A stretch of DNA of 15,826 nucleotides. It comes from Smittium mucronatum (Eukaryota; Kickxellomycota; Harpellomycetes; Harpellales; Legeriomycetaceae). Of the stretch, positions 5,786 through 15,826 are shown piece after piece. A program made the translations under genes and the position numbers. The stretch spans positions 1 through 15,826 of the forward strand of contig LSSL01002747.1 of assembly GCA_001953115.1 (NCBI GenBank). The letters are read 5' to 3'. Under the pieces are notes generated by a model. It saw only the letters and a program-made list of their open reading frames with translations. It was not told the origin of the DNA and ran no database searches. The first letter of the stretch is position 1, and every line of letters starts with the position of its first letter.

Positions 5786-7328
5786 AATTTGACGCAATAT
5801 AGCAATAAAATACAAACAGAAAATCTGAGGGCCCAAATAATCAAGACGATAAAAGAGAAAGAATCCGTTTCATTGTGGTCTAAATAATAGATTTCTAAAA
5901 GTGGTGTGCCCGTCAATTAAAGGCTTAATCATATGCATCTAACACATTGTTTTTATTACAATAATTCTGCCATATGATTCTTTTCCAAACTCCGCTTCCA
6001 CCCATATTACATATATTGGAGCAAAGATCCTACGAAAGCAAGCCCACGCATCCCTTGAATTGAACGCCCAATGAGCAAGTGCCAACGTCAACTCGGATTT
6101 ATTTCAGACCACGACAAGACAAAGAAAAGTGGCGATCAAGTTGATATTTAATAAATAGTACGTATGTTTATCTATGTTTCGGCTGTTATTACATGGGATA
6201 AATGCAATCCCCCTACCAGACTGAATCTCCACACCTGGAAGAAATGTGGCGTACTTCAAGTTGACTAAATTGAAATATCGATTTCTACAAAGAATCCTCC
6301 AAGAATGGACATTCTCGCCTCGTCCCATACTTTGAATACAGGTCCATTGGCTGCATAGTGCAGATAATTGTATTAATTCACACAACATTTTCAAAGTTAA
6401 TGAATCTGTTATTGATACAATCACAAATAATATATTTCATCTGTGCCTTTCGGGCAATGTATCTGACCAATTGAACCCAGTTCAGCCGTCTCTAACGCTA
6501 TTAGGGAAGCCATACCATTCCTGAATATGTAACCAATTGCTTGAACTATTAATTCGCAGTTCTGCGTGAAACCACAAGTCAGCTCCCTCACTATTTGTTC
6601 CTGCCCACTATGGATCTATCAATTTCTGACCCCAAAATACTCCACAAATTCAGGGATGAATTTATGGGATATTGGAGGCATACAATATTAAATCCTATTG
6701 GTTTTATGTTATATATCCCATTGATGAGATGTTTCAGTTATCTAAAAGAACTCAATATTAGATAATGGCTTCGATATAACCGAATCTTTACATTATAACA
6801 TAACAATAAAACTCAATAGATGAGCTAACAATTATCCATCCAATAAATTAATATTAAATATGTAATAGCTGCAAATTTGTTTTTTATAGCCAGTCACAAC
6901 CGAACATCAGTTTTTCTTATCAACCAATGTAATCGTGATAACAGAAATGGACTGTTTTATAGATATCGAAGGAGGCAGAGATGAGGCTCAGCCATTAGGG
7001 CTAAGCATGGGAGGGGAAGCTGGAAGAGATCTGTCGTATTTTATAGCTATTTCGTAAATTGCGAGAGTCATTATGAGGTCATAAAACTCCTATCCTAATT
7101 CTGGTATTCATTAACTCGTTTTCCCACACCACTACATATTCCATTAGTGGTTTTCCATCGAGTATTTTTCGATATCATAAACTACTCTCGCCCTACCTTC
7201 TTTATTCCTTCTACTGCCATAAAATCTACTCGACTAGTTTCATCAAGAATATTCATGTTCTTTTGCAACTTTTATCATTTATAAAATTAGATTATTCCCT
7301 TTTTATTTATACTCTGTTTTATTACAGT
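5786..7328. other. Intergenic region without an intact gene
   Basis: The part from about 5990 to 6770 is richer in G+C than its surroundings and holds broken open frames, listed separately. A small inverted repeat (ACCACTA at 7128-7134, TAGTGGT at 7145-7151) and pyrimidine-rich DNA lie upstream of the gene at 7338. TTATTACAG at 7319-7327 looks like a 3' splice site, so a 5' UTR intron is possible. A 36-codon ORF at 6947-7057 cannot be joined to the downstream gene in frame. Confidence 0.45.
6225..6765 (+). pseudogene. Possible decayed coding region, unidentified
   Basis: Three open stretches of 36, 62 and 70 codons follow each other: 6225-6332 and 6336-6521 in one frame, and 6553-6765 one frame over. 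The third contains PTMDLSISDPKILHKFRDEF, which reads like real protein with ordinary amino-acid balance. I cannot name a family. Given the neighbouring LINE debris, a mutated retroelement fragment is the simplest guess. An overlapping minus-strand stretch (6104-6424) is also open, so chance remains a serious alternative. Confidence 0.25.
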
Positions 7329-7337
7329 TAAACGCCC

Positions 7338-9428
7338 ATGGAAACTCAACGAAGACCTGAACATCCCAGTTACGATCCTTCTCGTCAACACAATGTCGAT
7401 TCTTTATCGTATTCGAAAGCCGGTGCTGTAGTTCAAGAACGCATTGCTGCTATAGAAAAAAGGATTCTCGATAACGATGCTCTTGATCCTTCCATCGGCA
7501 ATTCTCCCGTGGCCAAACATTCTCACAGCCCTAATAATTCAACCACTAAGGCTTCAAACCTAGCCCATGCTTCCCCAAAGAAGTTCAACCCCTCAAAATT
7601 CCTGACTGCTCCATTAATCACCCATAATTCACTCTACCAATCACTTAATTTTGAAAATTCAGAGGAAACATATAGAGCCTCAGATTCTCCTCTCAACTCC
7701 GACAATCTTTCAACCTTCCAAATTTCTATTCCATCTTCCCCACCTTTAATCCAGAAATCCCTGAGCGCTGATTCACAAATCACCCAAATTACTCCTATAT
7801 ATCGGGATATCACTCCTGTAACGAATCCTATGTTGTCACCTTCACTCTCTGATGCACCTCACACTGACCATCTAATACCTGACCTCATTCCAGAAAATAT
7901 TTTCTATAAGCCTGTCGAGCTTCATTCTTTTCATTCGGACCCTTCTTTACTGCCTAATGATTCCCCTAATACTATTATTGAATCGGAATTTGTCCCTTCA
8001 GTTGATGATTCTGCCAATAAAGATTCTCAATCTTTTGGTAATTTTATCGCTGAAAATATATCCTCGAACTCTGAGACCCCCCTCGTTCAGCCTGAAGCTT
8101 TCTCCAATGTTGAGCAGGAGGTTATAAACAACTTTCAATTACACTTTTCCCCAATACCCACCTCTTTCAAGTTTGATTTTGAAGATAATGCATCTGATTC
8201 TCTTTCCAATTCTAAAGACCCTGAAGTATCTATAAAACCTGATAATTCTTCCGGTATTGTAAATGAAATGTTAAATAACGTTTCTTCTGAAAACTCCGCC
8301 CAACAGTTGTTTGAGTCAAATCACCCAGACGAAAATTCAGATCACCCCTCCCCTCCTTCCAGAAATTTAAGGAATAGGAACAGATCCTCTGCCCCTTCAG
8401 CCTCCAGAGAAGGCATTTCATCGAGGCTTAGATCTCGGAGAGCTCAGGAGTCTAAATCTGCTGAATCTTCATCCAATGATTTACCTTCTGATCAACCTCC
8501 CAATCCCCAAAAAATCAAGAATATGGCTAAATCAGTTTCCAAGTCTATTTCCACTGGTTTCTCTGCTTTAACGAATTCCTCTCAGCGTAACAACACCTCT
8601 AAATCAAAATCTAAAACCTCGTTGTTTGGTCTAACCCCATCCCAAGTTGATAGAATGACCCGTCTCAATACCCAGAAAAATTCTGAATACCAAGCAATAT
8701 CTATATCTTTTGTCGTTATTAAAAAAAACTACACTCGCCCTTCCCCATACGAGATTAGCCAATCATCCAGCTCGGAAGAAGATACCGATTCTGATTCTGA
8801 TAATGAATCTTCCGTCTCCAAGCCTCTTAATATGGCTGATGAACCTCTTTCCAGATGCCAGAAACTTCGCTCTCGCGTTATTCAAAGCTCTAGTAGTGAT
8901 TCGGAATCTGAGTATGATGACGATGACGATGATGAAATCCTTTCTGATCATAGTCCCGATGATACTACTAATACTCAGCTATACATAGAATCTTACCCCA
9001 TCCCAGAAACTGTTGATAGTTCCTGTCCCATTGACGCCTATATTACCTTAAAAAATAATGACCTCCAACTACTGGAATCTGATTGCCCCTTAAATTGCCA
9101 AGACTCTTTGCTTGCACCAACCGATCCATCCATCTTGACCAATCAAACTGAAATTACTAGTGACGTCTCGACACTAGATTCAGACCCCAATATAATATCT
9201 ACCCAGTCTAAGCAAATAAAATGGGACAAAATCTTTGTTTTTAATCCAAAATACAACCCCACCCCAAAAACCGAATCTCTCGATGACCAAGATCCTTCTG
9301 TCAGTCTGTCTCCGATAATCAAAAAAGCATCTACTGAAAGTGATCTTTCCAATGCCTTAAACATAAAAAAGGATCAGTATCCCGTTACTGTTCGGAAGAT
9401 ACGATTCTTGGATGATGACTCCGACTAA
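7338..9428 (+). CDS. Disordered Ser/Asp-rich protein of unknown function with PP1-docking-like motifs
   Basis: A 696-residue protein. The start is supported by an in-frame TAA 9 bp upstream (7329-7331). I do not recognise a family. Residues 28-50 (KAGAVVQERIAAIEKRILDN) could form a short helix. The middle is low-complexity Ser/Asn/Pro/Asp sequence with many SP sites, including ASPKK near residue 78. A basic Ser/Lys-rich segment lies around 396-430, followed by FGLTPSQVDRMTRLN. Two acidic tracts follow: SSSSEEDTDSDSDNESS (about 475-492) and EYDDDDDDE (about 525). Near the C-terminus are KQIKW (625-629) and RKIRF (686-690), both fitting the [RK]-x(0,1)-[VI]-x-[FW] docking motif of protein phosphatase 1, the last followed by LDDDSD and the stop. 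No signal peptide or membrane segment is visible. It is probably a phosphorylated nuclear or scaffold protein, but the function is unassigned. Confidence 0.8.
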   Translation: METQRRPEHPSYDPSRQHNVDSLSYSKAGAVVQERIAAIEKRILDNDALDPSIGNSPVAKHSHSPNNSTTKASNLAHASPKKFNPSKFLTAPLITHNSLYQSLNFENSEETYRASDSPLNSDNLSTFQISIPSSPPLIQKSLSADSQITQITPIYRDITPVTNPMLSPSLSDAPHTDHLIPDLIPENIFYKPVELHSFHSDPSLLPNDSPNTIIESEFVPSVDDSANKDSQSFGNFIAENISSNSETPLVQPEAFSNVEQEVINNFQLHFSPIPTSFKFDFEDNASDSLSNSKDPEVSIKPDNSSGIVNEMLNNVSSENSAQQLFESNHPDENSDHPSPPSRNLRNRNRSSAPSASREGISSRLRSRRAQESKSAESSSNDLPSDQPPNPQKIKNMAKSVSKSISTGFSALTNSSQRNNTSKSKSKTSLFGLTPSQVDRMTRLNTQKNSEYQAISISFVVIKKNYTRPSPYEISQSSSSEEDTDSDSDNESSVSKPLNMADEPLSRCQKLRSRVIQSSSSDSESEYDDDDDDEILSDHSPDDTTNTQLYIESYPIPETVDSSCPIDAYITLKNNDLQLLESDCPLNCQDSLLAPTDPSILTNQTEITSDVSTLDSDPNIISTQSKQIKWDKIFVFNPKYNPTPKTESLDDQDPSVSLSPIIKKASTESDLSNALNIKKDQYPVTVRKIRFLDDDSD

Positions 9429-9699
9429 TTTACCCCAAAACCTAAAAATGTCATTAACTTTCAATGCTTAATCGGCTATTACTTCTTTTTATTTCATTTT
9501 CGATCTGTATCTTTATAATATTTATTCGCCCTGGTTTTTTTACCAACATGTTTTACAAAAAAAGGGGGTGGTATAGCAAAAAAGGAAATCTATCGACCAA
9601 AAAATCCATTATACACTGCATATTAAAGTTTTCTGGACTTAGCTTTATGTTTCCTATTTTTTTAAAAGTCTAAGTTATCTATTTGATTGATTAGAATTT

Positions 9700-9705
9700 A
9701 ATAAA
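9700..9705 (+). terminator. Candidate poly(A) signal of the gene at 7338-9428
   Basis: AATAAA about 270 bp after the stop codon, followed by a pyrimidine-rich stretch. A plausible cleavage signal, though AATAAA is common by chance in such AT-rich DNA. Confidence 0.4.
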
Positions 9706-11992
9706 CATTTCATTTCCCACATAATATACTACTTTAATGCATGTTTTTTAAAAAATATCACTTGGATTTAATATTAATATTACTTAAATCTGGCACTATA
9801 TCTGCAAGAAAAATCCTCGGATTCTGTTAGGTCTTTTTTACCGACATTTACCTCATTTTTTAAATTGGATAGACTTTATTTTTGACTTTTTTCGATTTTT
9901 AGATGTTATATAACTATTGGAAATCAATTTGGTTTAGTATTATGAACCAAAAAATAAATAGGTTTAACCATCAATAATTTTTTTGAATTACACATGATAA
10001 AAAAAAAAGTGCACATTAAAAAAGTACTAGATAAAACCCTTTTCTTGAGAAAAAGGAAGAAAAAAAGTAGCCATTACATATGTGAATTTCCAAATAAATA
10101 AATCTCTTGTCCTCCTAGATGATATTTTCTGAACCATTTCATATAAATTCGTTTTTTTCCATCAATAATAATTTAGAAATTATAAAATTGTAAGAGTAGG
10201 GAGAAAAATACATTGAAGCATGTACATAACCATATTTCTCCGGGAACAAATCAGTTGAATCACATCTTCCCCTTATTTCTTTAATTTTTAATTTTTTGGA
10301 AAATCATCTCTTGAAACGAATAATAAATGTCTGAAATAAAATTTATTTCAAAATATTTACTTTCAAGATCACTTTTGAACTATTAAAAGAAAAATAACTA
10401 TAAACCTTTTCTTGATTAGGGTATGTAAATGACGCAAATATTTTCTGAAAAGAAAATTAAAAAAATCCTTATCAACATACGATTTCTGTTCGAATGTGTG
10501 GAAAAAAATAAACACGGATTAAGGATATCATATTATATCGTAGACACAATTAAAAATTACGATTGAAGATAATAATAATCAGATACTATCTCGTTAATAT
10601 GCCTACATCTTTAGATTTAAAAAAAATACTATCTATAATTAGTAGATTTAATATCCGATTTCTCTAAAAAAAAAAAAAACTAATAAAAATACAAAAATTA
10701 TTGTTAATAAAAGTAAAAATTTGGCTATAAATCCATTTAATACTCATTTATACCTTAAAGTGATGCTGTGCCTATTTGATAACTTGGTCAGTATCATTAT
10801 TTTATATGATTTATTTGCTTTTTTACAGCTTGCTTAAAAATTTTGCTAACCTTATCTTTTGTTTTTTTAAAAAAAAAAATAATAATTCGCTATTTTTTTA
10901 ATGACTTTCCTTTTTTTTATTCCATTTAAAGATTTAAATTCAGATTTTAAATTATTTTATACTTTTCAACAGGGATTTCACTCGTTTACCATGATTTAAC
11001 TCTTTATACTATTTATTTTTGTCGCTGGAATATCCAGGAATGTTTTAGAGTCGATATTTTCTGTTTAATACTTTCATTTTTTCTTATTATAGGTTTTCTT
11101 TTAGTGATAGGTGGGTGACTAAAGAAATAGTGATACTTCGGTATCTTATTCTGAATCATTTCTATTCGGACTTGGGGTATTAGACCTATTTTTTAACTTT
11201 CCGGGGAAATCCATTTTTAAAAGACTTATTTTTTTCTTAAATTTTCCTTTTATTTTATGCTGGATCAACCATAAAGTGGGTTTTTCTCCTATTATTCATA
11301 CTATATTATCTTTAAAAGGGATTAAATTTTTGATTTCTGAGTGCGAAAAAAGTTATATAGATAGGTGATGTGTGGGGTAAATATTGGCTACCAAGATGTG
11401 CTGGGTGTAACATTTCTAGATATTATAAATATCAATTAAATATTCTTCACACTTAGCTGTTTATTGACGATTTAGGATCGATTATGTACTAGTTTAACAG
11501 CTATATGATAACTGATTTCAGCAATATGTAAATTTGATATTTTACCAATCAGCTCAAATAAAATACATTTGAATGTTTTTACTAATATGTTATCAATTAA
11601 TTCATTTTATTCCTGAAACCATCTAATGAATTTGGTGTCAGGAAATTTGACCTAAATTACATTTCACTCAATTATTTAGCCTGTTACAAAGTAAAATCAA
11701 AATGTATATATCCAGCAAAAATAGCTAATTTTTATAAAATTTGCCTTTTGAAAAAGTGAGCTTAATACTTGATTACTATTGGCCATAAATTGTGCAAAAT
11801 GTCATGTAGTTCTGTTTGAAATATTTGAAATGACCCGTAACCAATGAATTTACCTTTCGATTTAAGCTTTTTTGCATCAATTTTTTTCCAGGAAAATCAT
11901 TCTTATATTTTCTTTAAATTGGGTTATTAGATATTATTTCTTTTAATATTTTATGTATTCCACAAATGAGACCATAACGGCCAGAGGATTTA

Positions 11993-12172
11993 TTTTTTTG
12001 GAGATTTTTTTATTAATAGTATAATATCACTCAATACAATACTTTTTTTAAGGTCTGAGGAATCTATTGGCGAGATTTTATTTATTAAAATTTGAATTAA
12101 TAATGGTTCGTTATTTTCGAATTTTCTTCTGGGATAAAATAACCTAACAAAATCAATGAGGTATTTTACTAA
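11993..12172 (-). pseudogene. Possible decayed coding fragment, unidentified
   Basis: A 60-codon open stretch on the minus strand includes FVRLFYPRRKFENNEPLLIQ and has a more balanced composition than typical chance frames here. Adjacent minus-strand stretches in other frames also look peptide-like: NRLNSRLKIRISKIP just upstream (about 12180-12230) and NDFPGKKLMQKSLNRKVNSL downstream (about 11840-11900). Frames break repeatedly. Chance cannot be excluded, because a 60-codon gap is expected a few times in sequence this size. Confidence 0.2.
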
Positions 12173-12363
12173 TCCTTATTTTTAATCTGCTATTCAGTCT
12201 ATTTTTTTTATGAATTTCTTCTATTTCTTTATGGTTAAAAATATCTGCAAAAAAAATTAATCAATCATATACAATTTTGGTCATTTCCATCAAAATTCAT
12301 CAGTCTCATACAAGTTTTTTTTTGTCCAATAACATCATCATAAAAATAAGCATTCATACACAA

Positions 12364-12384
12364 ATCGACCACTATTAATCTATT
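12364..12384 (-). repeat. 21-bp perfect inverted repeat, left copy
   Basis: This segment is the exact reverse complement of 15216-15236. A perfect 21-bp match is not expected by chance in 15.8 kb even at this base composition, so the two sites share a repeat family or mark the ends of something about 2.87 kb long. Confidence 0.7.
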
Positions 12385-12530
12385 AAATCAAATAATTTTG
12401 ATGTTTCTTTAGAAAAAAATTATTACGGAAACCAAAATATTGAATCATTTTCAAATAATGCACAAAATTAAAGATTAAATCTCTTTATTTATATTAAAAA
12501 AATATAGTTTCTTTCAAATAACCCAGGAAA

Positions 12531-12964
12531 ATGAAAATAAATTGGAAAGAAGCCGAAGAAATTCCCGGGCTGAAGGATGATAATAAATTAAAATCATGAA
12601 TTATCCGTACAAGAATATTCCTAAAAGATTATTGGCAGAAACTTCTCATCTGTATGAACAAAGAAAAGGGTACTTGTAACGCTCTTGCCTGATCATATTT
12701 ATATAAAAATTGCTTAAACAAAATATATATAGCTATTGAACATTCAGAGGGTTTTTTTATAGCTGAATTACAAAAGATGACAAAAAGTTAGTACATAATA
12801 TCTACGAAAAAGGAAAAAAGACCAGGTAAATTCAAGAAAAGTTAAAAAATGATGGTTTTTAACTTTCTTCAAAGCGGATTTACAGTATTATTTCAAATAG
12901 CATGAGAAAAAATGCTGGAGGAAACCATTTAACAACAAAATTATTGAAAACCCCGTCTAAAATA
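12531..12964 (+). pseudogene. Possible decayed transposase-like coding remains
   Basis: From ATG 12531 a frame of 53 codons runs to TGA 12690-12692 with one internal TGA (12597-12599). It begins MKINWKEAEEIPGLKDDNK. From 12767 another frame continues to TAA 12965-12967 through two internal TAA codons. It includes KLVHNIYEKGKKTR and then LSSKRIYSIISNSMRKNAGG, which has the look of the helix-turn-helix part of a transposase. Every internal stop is one C-to-T (or G-to-A) change away from Gln or Trp. Family unassigned; chance is possible. Confidence 0.25.
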
Positions 12965-15215
12965 TAAAATCAGATTTTGGGAAGCTATTTATAACCGGTT
13001 AAAACCTAGGTACAGGTACTTACATATATTACAATTAATTTTTCATTGCATTATTAATTTACATTTTTAAATGAAATGAGAATATTCATGACTTCAGAAG
13101 CTATAATAAAAATTTCATGTAAATCAGAGAACATCCATGTGAATATTACGTATAAATAATAGACTTGTTTTATCCCGTCATATTATTAGGATATACCTAT
13201 TTGAACTGAGCTTTCATACTCAGTGGAATAGCGATTTCAAAAAACGAGAACACATCAAGCTACTTGTTGGTGCTGAAAGAAATGTAAAAAGTGGCAGAAT
13301 TACACGGCTTTATCTTTAATACTAGATAATTTATTGCAGATTCAGCTCCACAGATATCAAGAGCTGTTCTGATATTCAGAACTGGGTGAAAAAGAATAAA
13401 TTCTTGGGAGCATGTGTGTAGGAATATACAGAAATTAGCTAAAACATGTTCAGAAGCTTTTCGGGATTTTTTTCTATACGATATTAGGTAAATAAATTTT
13501 TCAAATAGCAAAGAAAACTTCAAAAGACTTTTTTTATTATTGAAAAAAAGTTGGAGGATTTCGATGAAATTAATACAAATATCAGTAAATTTGAAGAGAA
13601 TCATGTTTTAAAAAAAATATGAATGTTATGAAGGCGTTTATACCCTAGGACCCAATACTAAAAACTTATTAGAAGGTTCAACCTTACCATTAAGTTTAGA
13701 TATCTTAATTGGAAAAATTATAATTTAATAGAATTCATTTCTCTGAGTTTTTCAATTTTGGAGGAAGTGGGTTCCAGCAAAGAATAAAACTTTGAACGAC
13801 CGTTATACGATGGAAATTAATAAATAGAAAATGTTCTTGTATTATTTTTTTACGATTTGGGCGTTCATAATCAGGAAAAAAATATGTGTATTTCTGACAG
13901 CTAATTGACCGAAGAATTTCTTGCCGACTTTTTAATAAAAGAGAAATATAGCCCGTATCAAAGATTAAAAGAACACTTGATTTTTAACAGAAGAATTTTC
14001 ATCGTCATGGAATCCTTAGATATAAATAATTGGGCCCTGTTATTTTCCTGTATTGTATTTTTAAAAAATAATAAATGCTACCATGTTTACCATTATCTTA
14101 AAAGAGACGGAATATTTCATATCATTAATATCACATTTTTGAGAATGAAAAACAGCCATGTGAGACCAAAAGCAATAGCTAAAAACTCTTCACTTACTAA
14201 ATAGTAATAATTTATCTCCAGTATTTATTAATTATCCTGGAATTTATTTCAAATAAAATCCTGATAAGATACTAAATACTAAATATTAAATATTCTGCAT
14301 CTAAAATCAATCGATTCATCTGACTGTTAAAATTAAATAATTATAACTTTGATTTTGAAACCATGTCCTCTTTATTAAAATTATAAATCGAAATATATCT
14401 TTAATAAACCCAAAAAACCTCCTTCTCATACGTACAAAGAGATTAAAAATATAAACTATAAATTAATTTTTAGAGATTGTTTTCATTCTCCACGCTGCGT
14501 ATATTTGATCAAAAGCTTGCATAATTTATTTTAAAACAGTAAATTTCAGCCACTTAATTCCCAAAAATAACCATATACTAATATTTTTGATTAATATGGT
14601 AATATATGTATTTGAAGGTATTTAGCTTCAGTAAAAGAGTACTTAAAAGCCCCAAAATATGTTTTTATATCCGAAAAAAAAAAAAAGTTCTTAATTTATG
14701 ATTTGCTTACTTATAATATATGTTGTGATTTAAAAAAATCGATCAATCAAAACTTCGCATTCCAAGATTGGCTCTTCAATACATCTAGTTTTTTTATTTG
14801 TTGGATTTGGAGGTCTATTGAAAGCACAATTAGAAGTAAGGTTGATTTTAGTAATGAGTATTTAAAATTTTTAAACCTTCATCATTATAACTAAACATTA
14901 TTATAAATATCATCTTGATCGAATATTTGATTTATATTCTTTGGGGGTTTTCGACATTATATGAGATGAAAAATGAAAAGGTAATATTATATTCCATAAA
15001 AGGTATGTTGTGATATTCTTGCATTAATTTTATCAGTTATATTTTTAATATAATGATGCGATAAAAATATAGTATAGTTAGGGGATAAGAGAATTTTTTA
15101 AAAGATTTAGTGATGTTTTTATATATAATGAGAATTTTTTGATCATTAAATTTACACCAAAATGTACTTTTTTTTTTATCTATCTGTCATATTTGAATAT
15201 TGAAAATATCAATCC

Positions 15216-15236
15216 AATAGATTAATAGTGGTCGAT
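15216..15236 (+). repeat. 21-bp perfect inverted repeat, right copy
   Basis: Exact reverse complement of 12364-12384. It ends just upstream of the presumed 5' end of the Gypsy-like element (see leader at 15237), so it may lie in or beside a long terminal repeat. Confidence 0.7.
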
Positions 15237-15594
15237 GTAGTCAAATAGGGAATGACATTGTCCAATCGATGTCAATTCTCTTATCTATTTTTACTCAAAT
15301 TATTATTAACCCCAATTATTATTTAATTATTTACCCCTGATTATTTGATGAGTAATCAATCTGTTTTTGTTTCTCCAAATGACTCACATCATATGGAGGC
15401 TCTTTTTGGGATTGATTAGCACTTCGAATATTCAAGAGTAAATAACTTTCTTTAAAAAACTATTTAAACAGACGAGTTCGACTGTTGAAGTCGATATCAT
15501 CATAAGAAATAAAGCAATCTCATCTTTGTTATAGAACTTAATAAAAAGCCTTAAATTAAAACACCAAAAATCGATTGGGATTAAGAGTCTCGGC
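15237..15594 (+). mobile_element. Probable LTR and leader of a Ty3/Gypsy-like element
   Basis: This is inferred only from its place directly before gag. Sequence changes from the AT-rich desert to a mixed composition. A TATA-like CTATTTAAAC lies at 15461-15470, about 125 bp before the gag start, and could be the LTR promoter. The exact LTR ends and the primer-binding site cannot be fixed because the partner LTR is outside the window and no clear tRNA-complementary TGG motif is visible. Confidence 0.35.
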
Positions 15595-15826
15595 ATGCCT
15601 ACCTATTTTGAGGTATTTCCGAAGAAATTTGATGGAAAGCAGGTCACGAGTGACGGAGTAGACGTATGGATAAGTAGCTTCAAAGATGCCATCTCATACA
15701 ACAGCGTCTCAGAAGAGGACTCAGCAAAGCTTTTAAGACTTTGGCTACAGGACAGTGCTGCCCAATGGAGGCTGGAAACGCAACCGATAGCCGAAGAAGA
15801 GGAGTGGAATCTGGAAAAGTGGCTGG
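15595..15826 (+). CDS. Ty3/Gypsy-like retrotransposon Gag, N-terminal part
   Basis: An open frame of 77 codons runs off the window. It begins MPTYFEVFPKKFDGKQVTSD and continues with VDVWISSFKDAI and LLRLWLQDSAAQW. The pattern (F-D/G-G near the start, a V-x-x-W-I-x-x-F block, then L-x-x-x-W/L and A-A-x-W) is that of the retrotransposon Gag capsid domain. The frame is open upstream to a TAG at 15532-15534, and 15595 is the first ATG. G+C is much higher than in the upstream desert, as expected of a fairly recent insertion. Pol is not in the window, so whether the element is intact cannot be judged. Confidence 0.7.
   Translation, partial: MPTYFEVFPKKFDGKQVTSDGVDVWISSFKDAISYNSVSEEDSAKLLRLWLQDSAAQWRLETQPIAEEEEWNLEKWL

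Larger units (their letters stand above)
9706..15215. other. Long very AT-rich region without a convincing gene
   Basis: I read this stretch on both strands. It holds many A and T homopolymers, short tandem patches such as TACTAAA-like units at 14269-14297, and scattered open frames of at most about 100 codons with AT-driven composition. I see no tRNA, rRNA, CRISPR or intact transposon. Possible fragments of decayed genes or elements are noted at 11993-12172 and 12531-12964. It is probably a graveyard of old insertions or heterochromatin-like spacer. Confidence 0.5.

Noticed and set aside
5615..5887. 90-codon open frame across the tRNA-LINE chimera
   Set aside because: It runs from tRNA sequence into the LINE tail and A-rich flank; its similarity to the LINE C-terminus is explained by the shared tail.
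5895..5925. CCCGTCAATTAAAGGC stretch resembling a conserved small-subunit rRNA site
   Set aside because: The match to the universal CCGTCAATTCCTTT segment breaks after nine bases and nothing around it looks like rRNA.
6947..7057. 36-codon ORF with good composition upstream of the gene at 7338
   Set aside because: Considered as a first exon, but joining its possible GT donors to the AG at 7327 creates an immediate in-frame stop; at most a short upstream ORF.
9464..9673. 69-codon frame with a hydrophobic start after the Ser/Asp-rich gene
   Set aside because: It lies in the probable 3' UTR before the poly(A) signal and has AT-driven Phe/Ile/Lys composition.
13260..13604. 114-codon minus-strand open frame
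   Set aside because: No recognisable motif. A frame this long is borderline for chance, and the peptide is dominated by AT-rich codons.
13905..14204. 99-codon open frame in the AT-rich region
   Set aside because: It begins with TTG, not ATG, and resembles no family I know; about one such frame is expected by chance in this window.
14703..14894. 63-codon plus-strand open frame
   Set aside because: Short, AT-driven, no promoter or family resemblance.
1..15826. CRISPR arrays, rRNA, bacterial operons or riboswitches
   Set aside because: None seen. Gene structure, poly(A) signals and retroelements all indicate a eukaryotic nuclear genome.

Overview
The window looks like a stretch of AT-rich nuclear genome from a fungus. 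The genes have no visible introns, start in an A-rich context and are followed by AATAAA-type poly(A) signals. Two compact gene bodies sit in very AT-rich DNA full of retroelement debris, and the first gene encodes a secreted protein with fungal-type cysteine-patterned chitin-binding modules. The AT-rich background and the style of its LINE and Gypsy relics would fit an early-diverging fungus such as an insect-gut Harpellales. That placement is inference only.

Layout. 1-809: AT-rich upstream region with G/C tracts, TATA candidates and an AAAT microsatellite just before the start codon. 810-4088: a 1092-residue secreted, Ser/Thr-rich, mucin-like protein with a signal peptide, two tandem six-cysteine modules resembling CBM19, and several families of internal repeats. 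4604-5142: a 5'-truncated LINE (non-LTR retrotransposon) 3' end, flanked by a perfect 13-bp target-site duplication. 5589-5777: a short element made of the 5' two thirds of a tRNA-Gly(UCC) joined to the same LINE tail and flanked by an 8-bp duplication. It has the architecture of a SINE or of a template-switch chimera. 5786-7328: no intact gene, only possible decayed coding remains. 7338-9428: a 696-residue, highly disordered Ser/Asp-rich protein of unknown function with two PP1-docking-like motifs near its C-terminus. 9429-15236: nearly 6 kb of very AT-rich DNA without a convincing gene. 15237-15826: probable leader and the first 77 codons of a Ty3/Gypsy-like gag that runs off the window.

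The two host genes show no sign of working together. The first acts outside the cell (wall, or attachment to chitin). The second is probably nuclear or cytoplasmic. The mobile-element part is the more informative story: one LINE machinery appears to have left both the truncated LINE and the tRNA-LINE chimera about 640 bp apart, and the two tails align collinearly. The tRNA-Gly/LINE chimera with its duplication is the most notable find.
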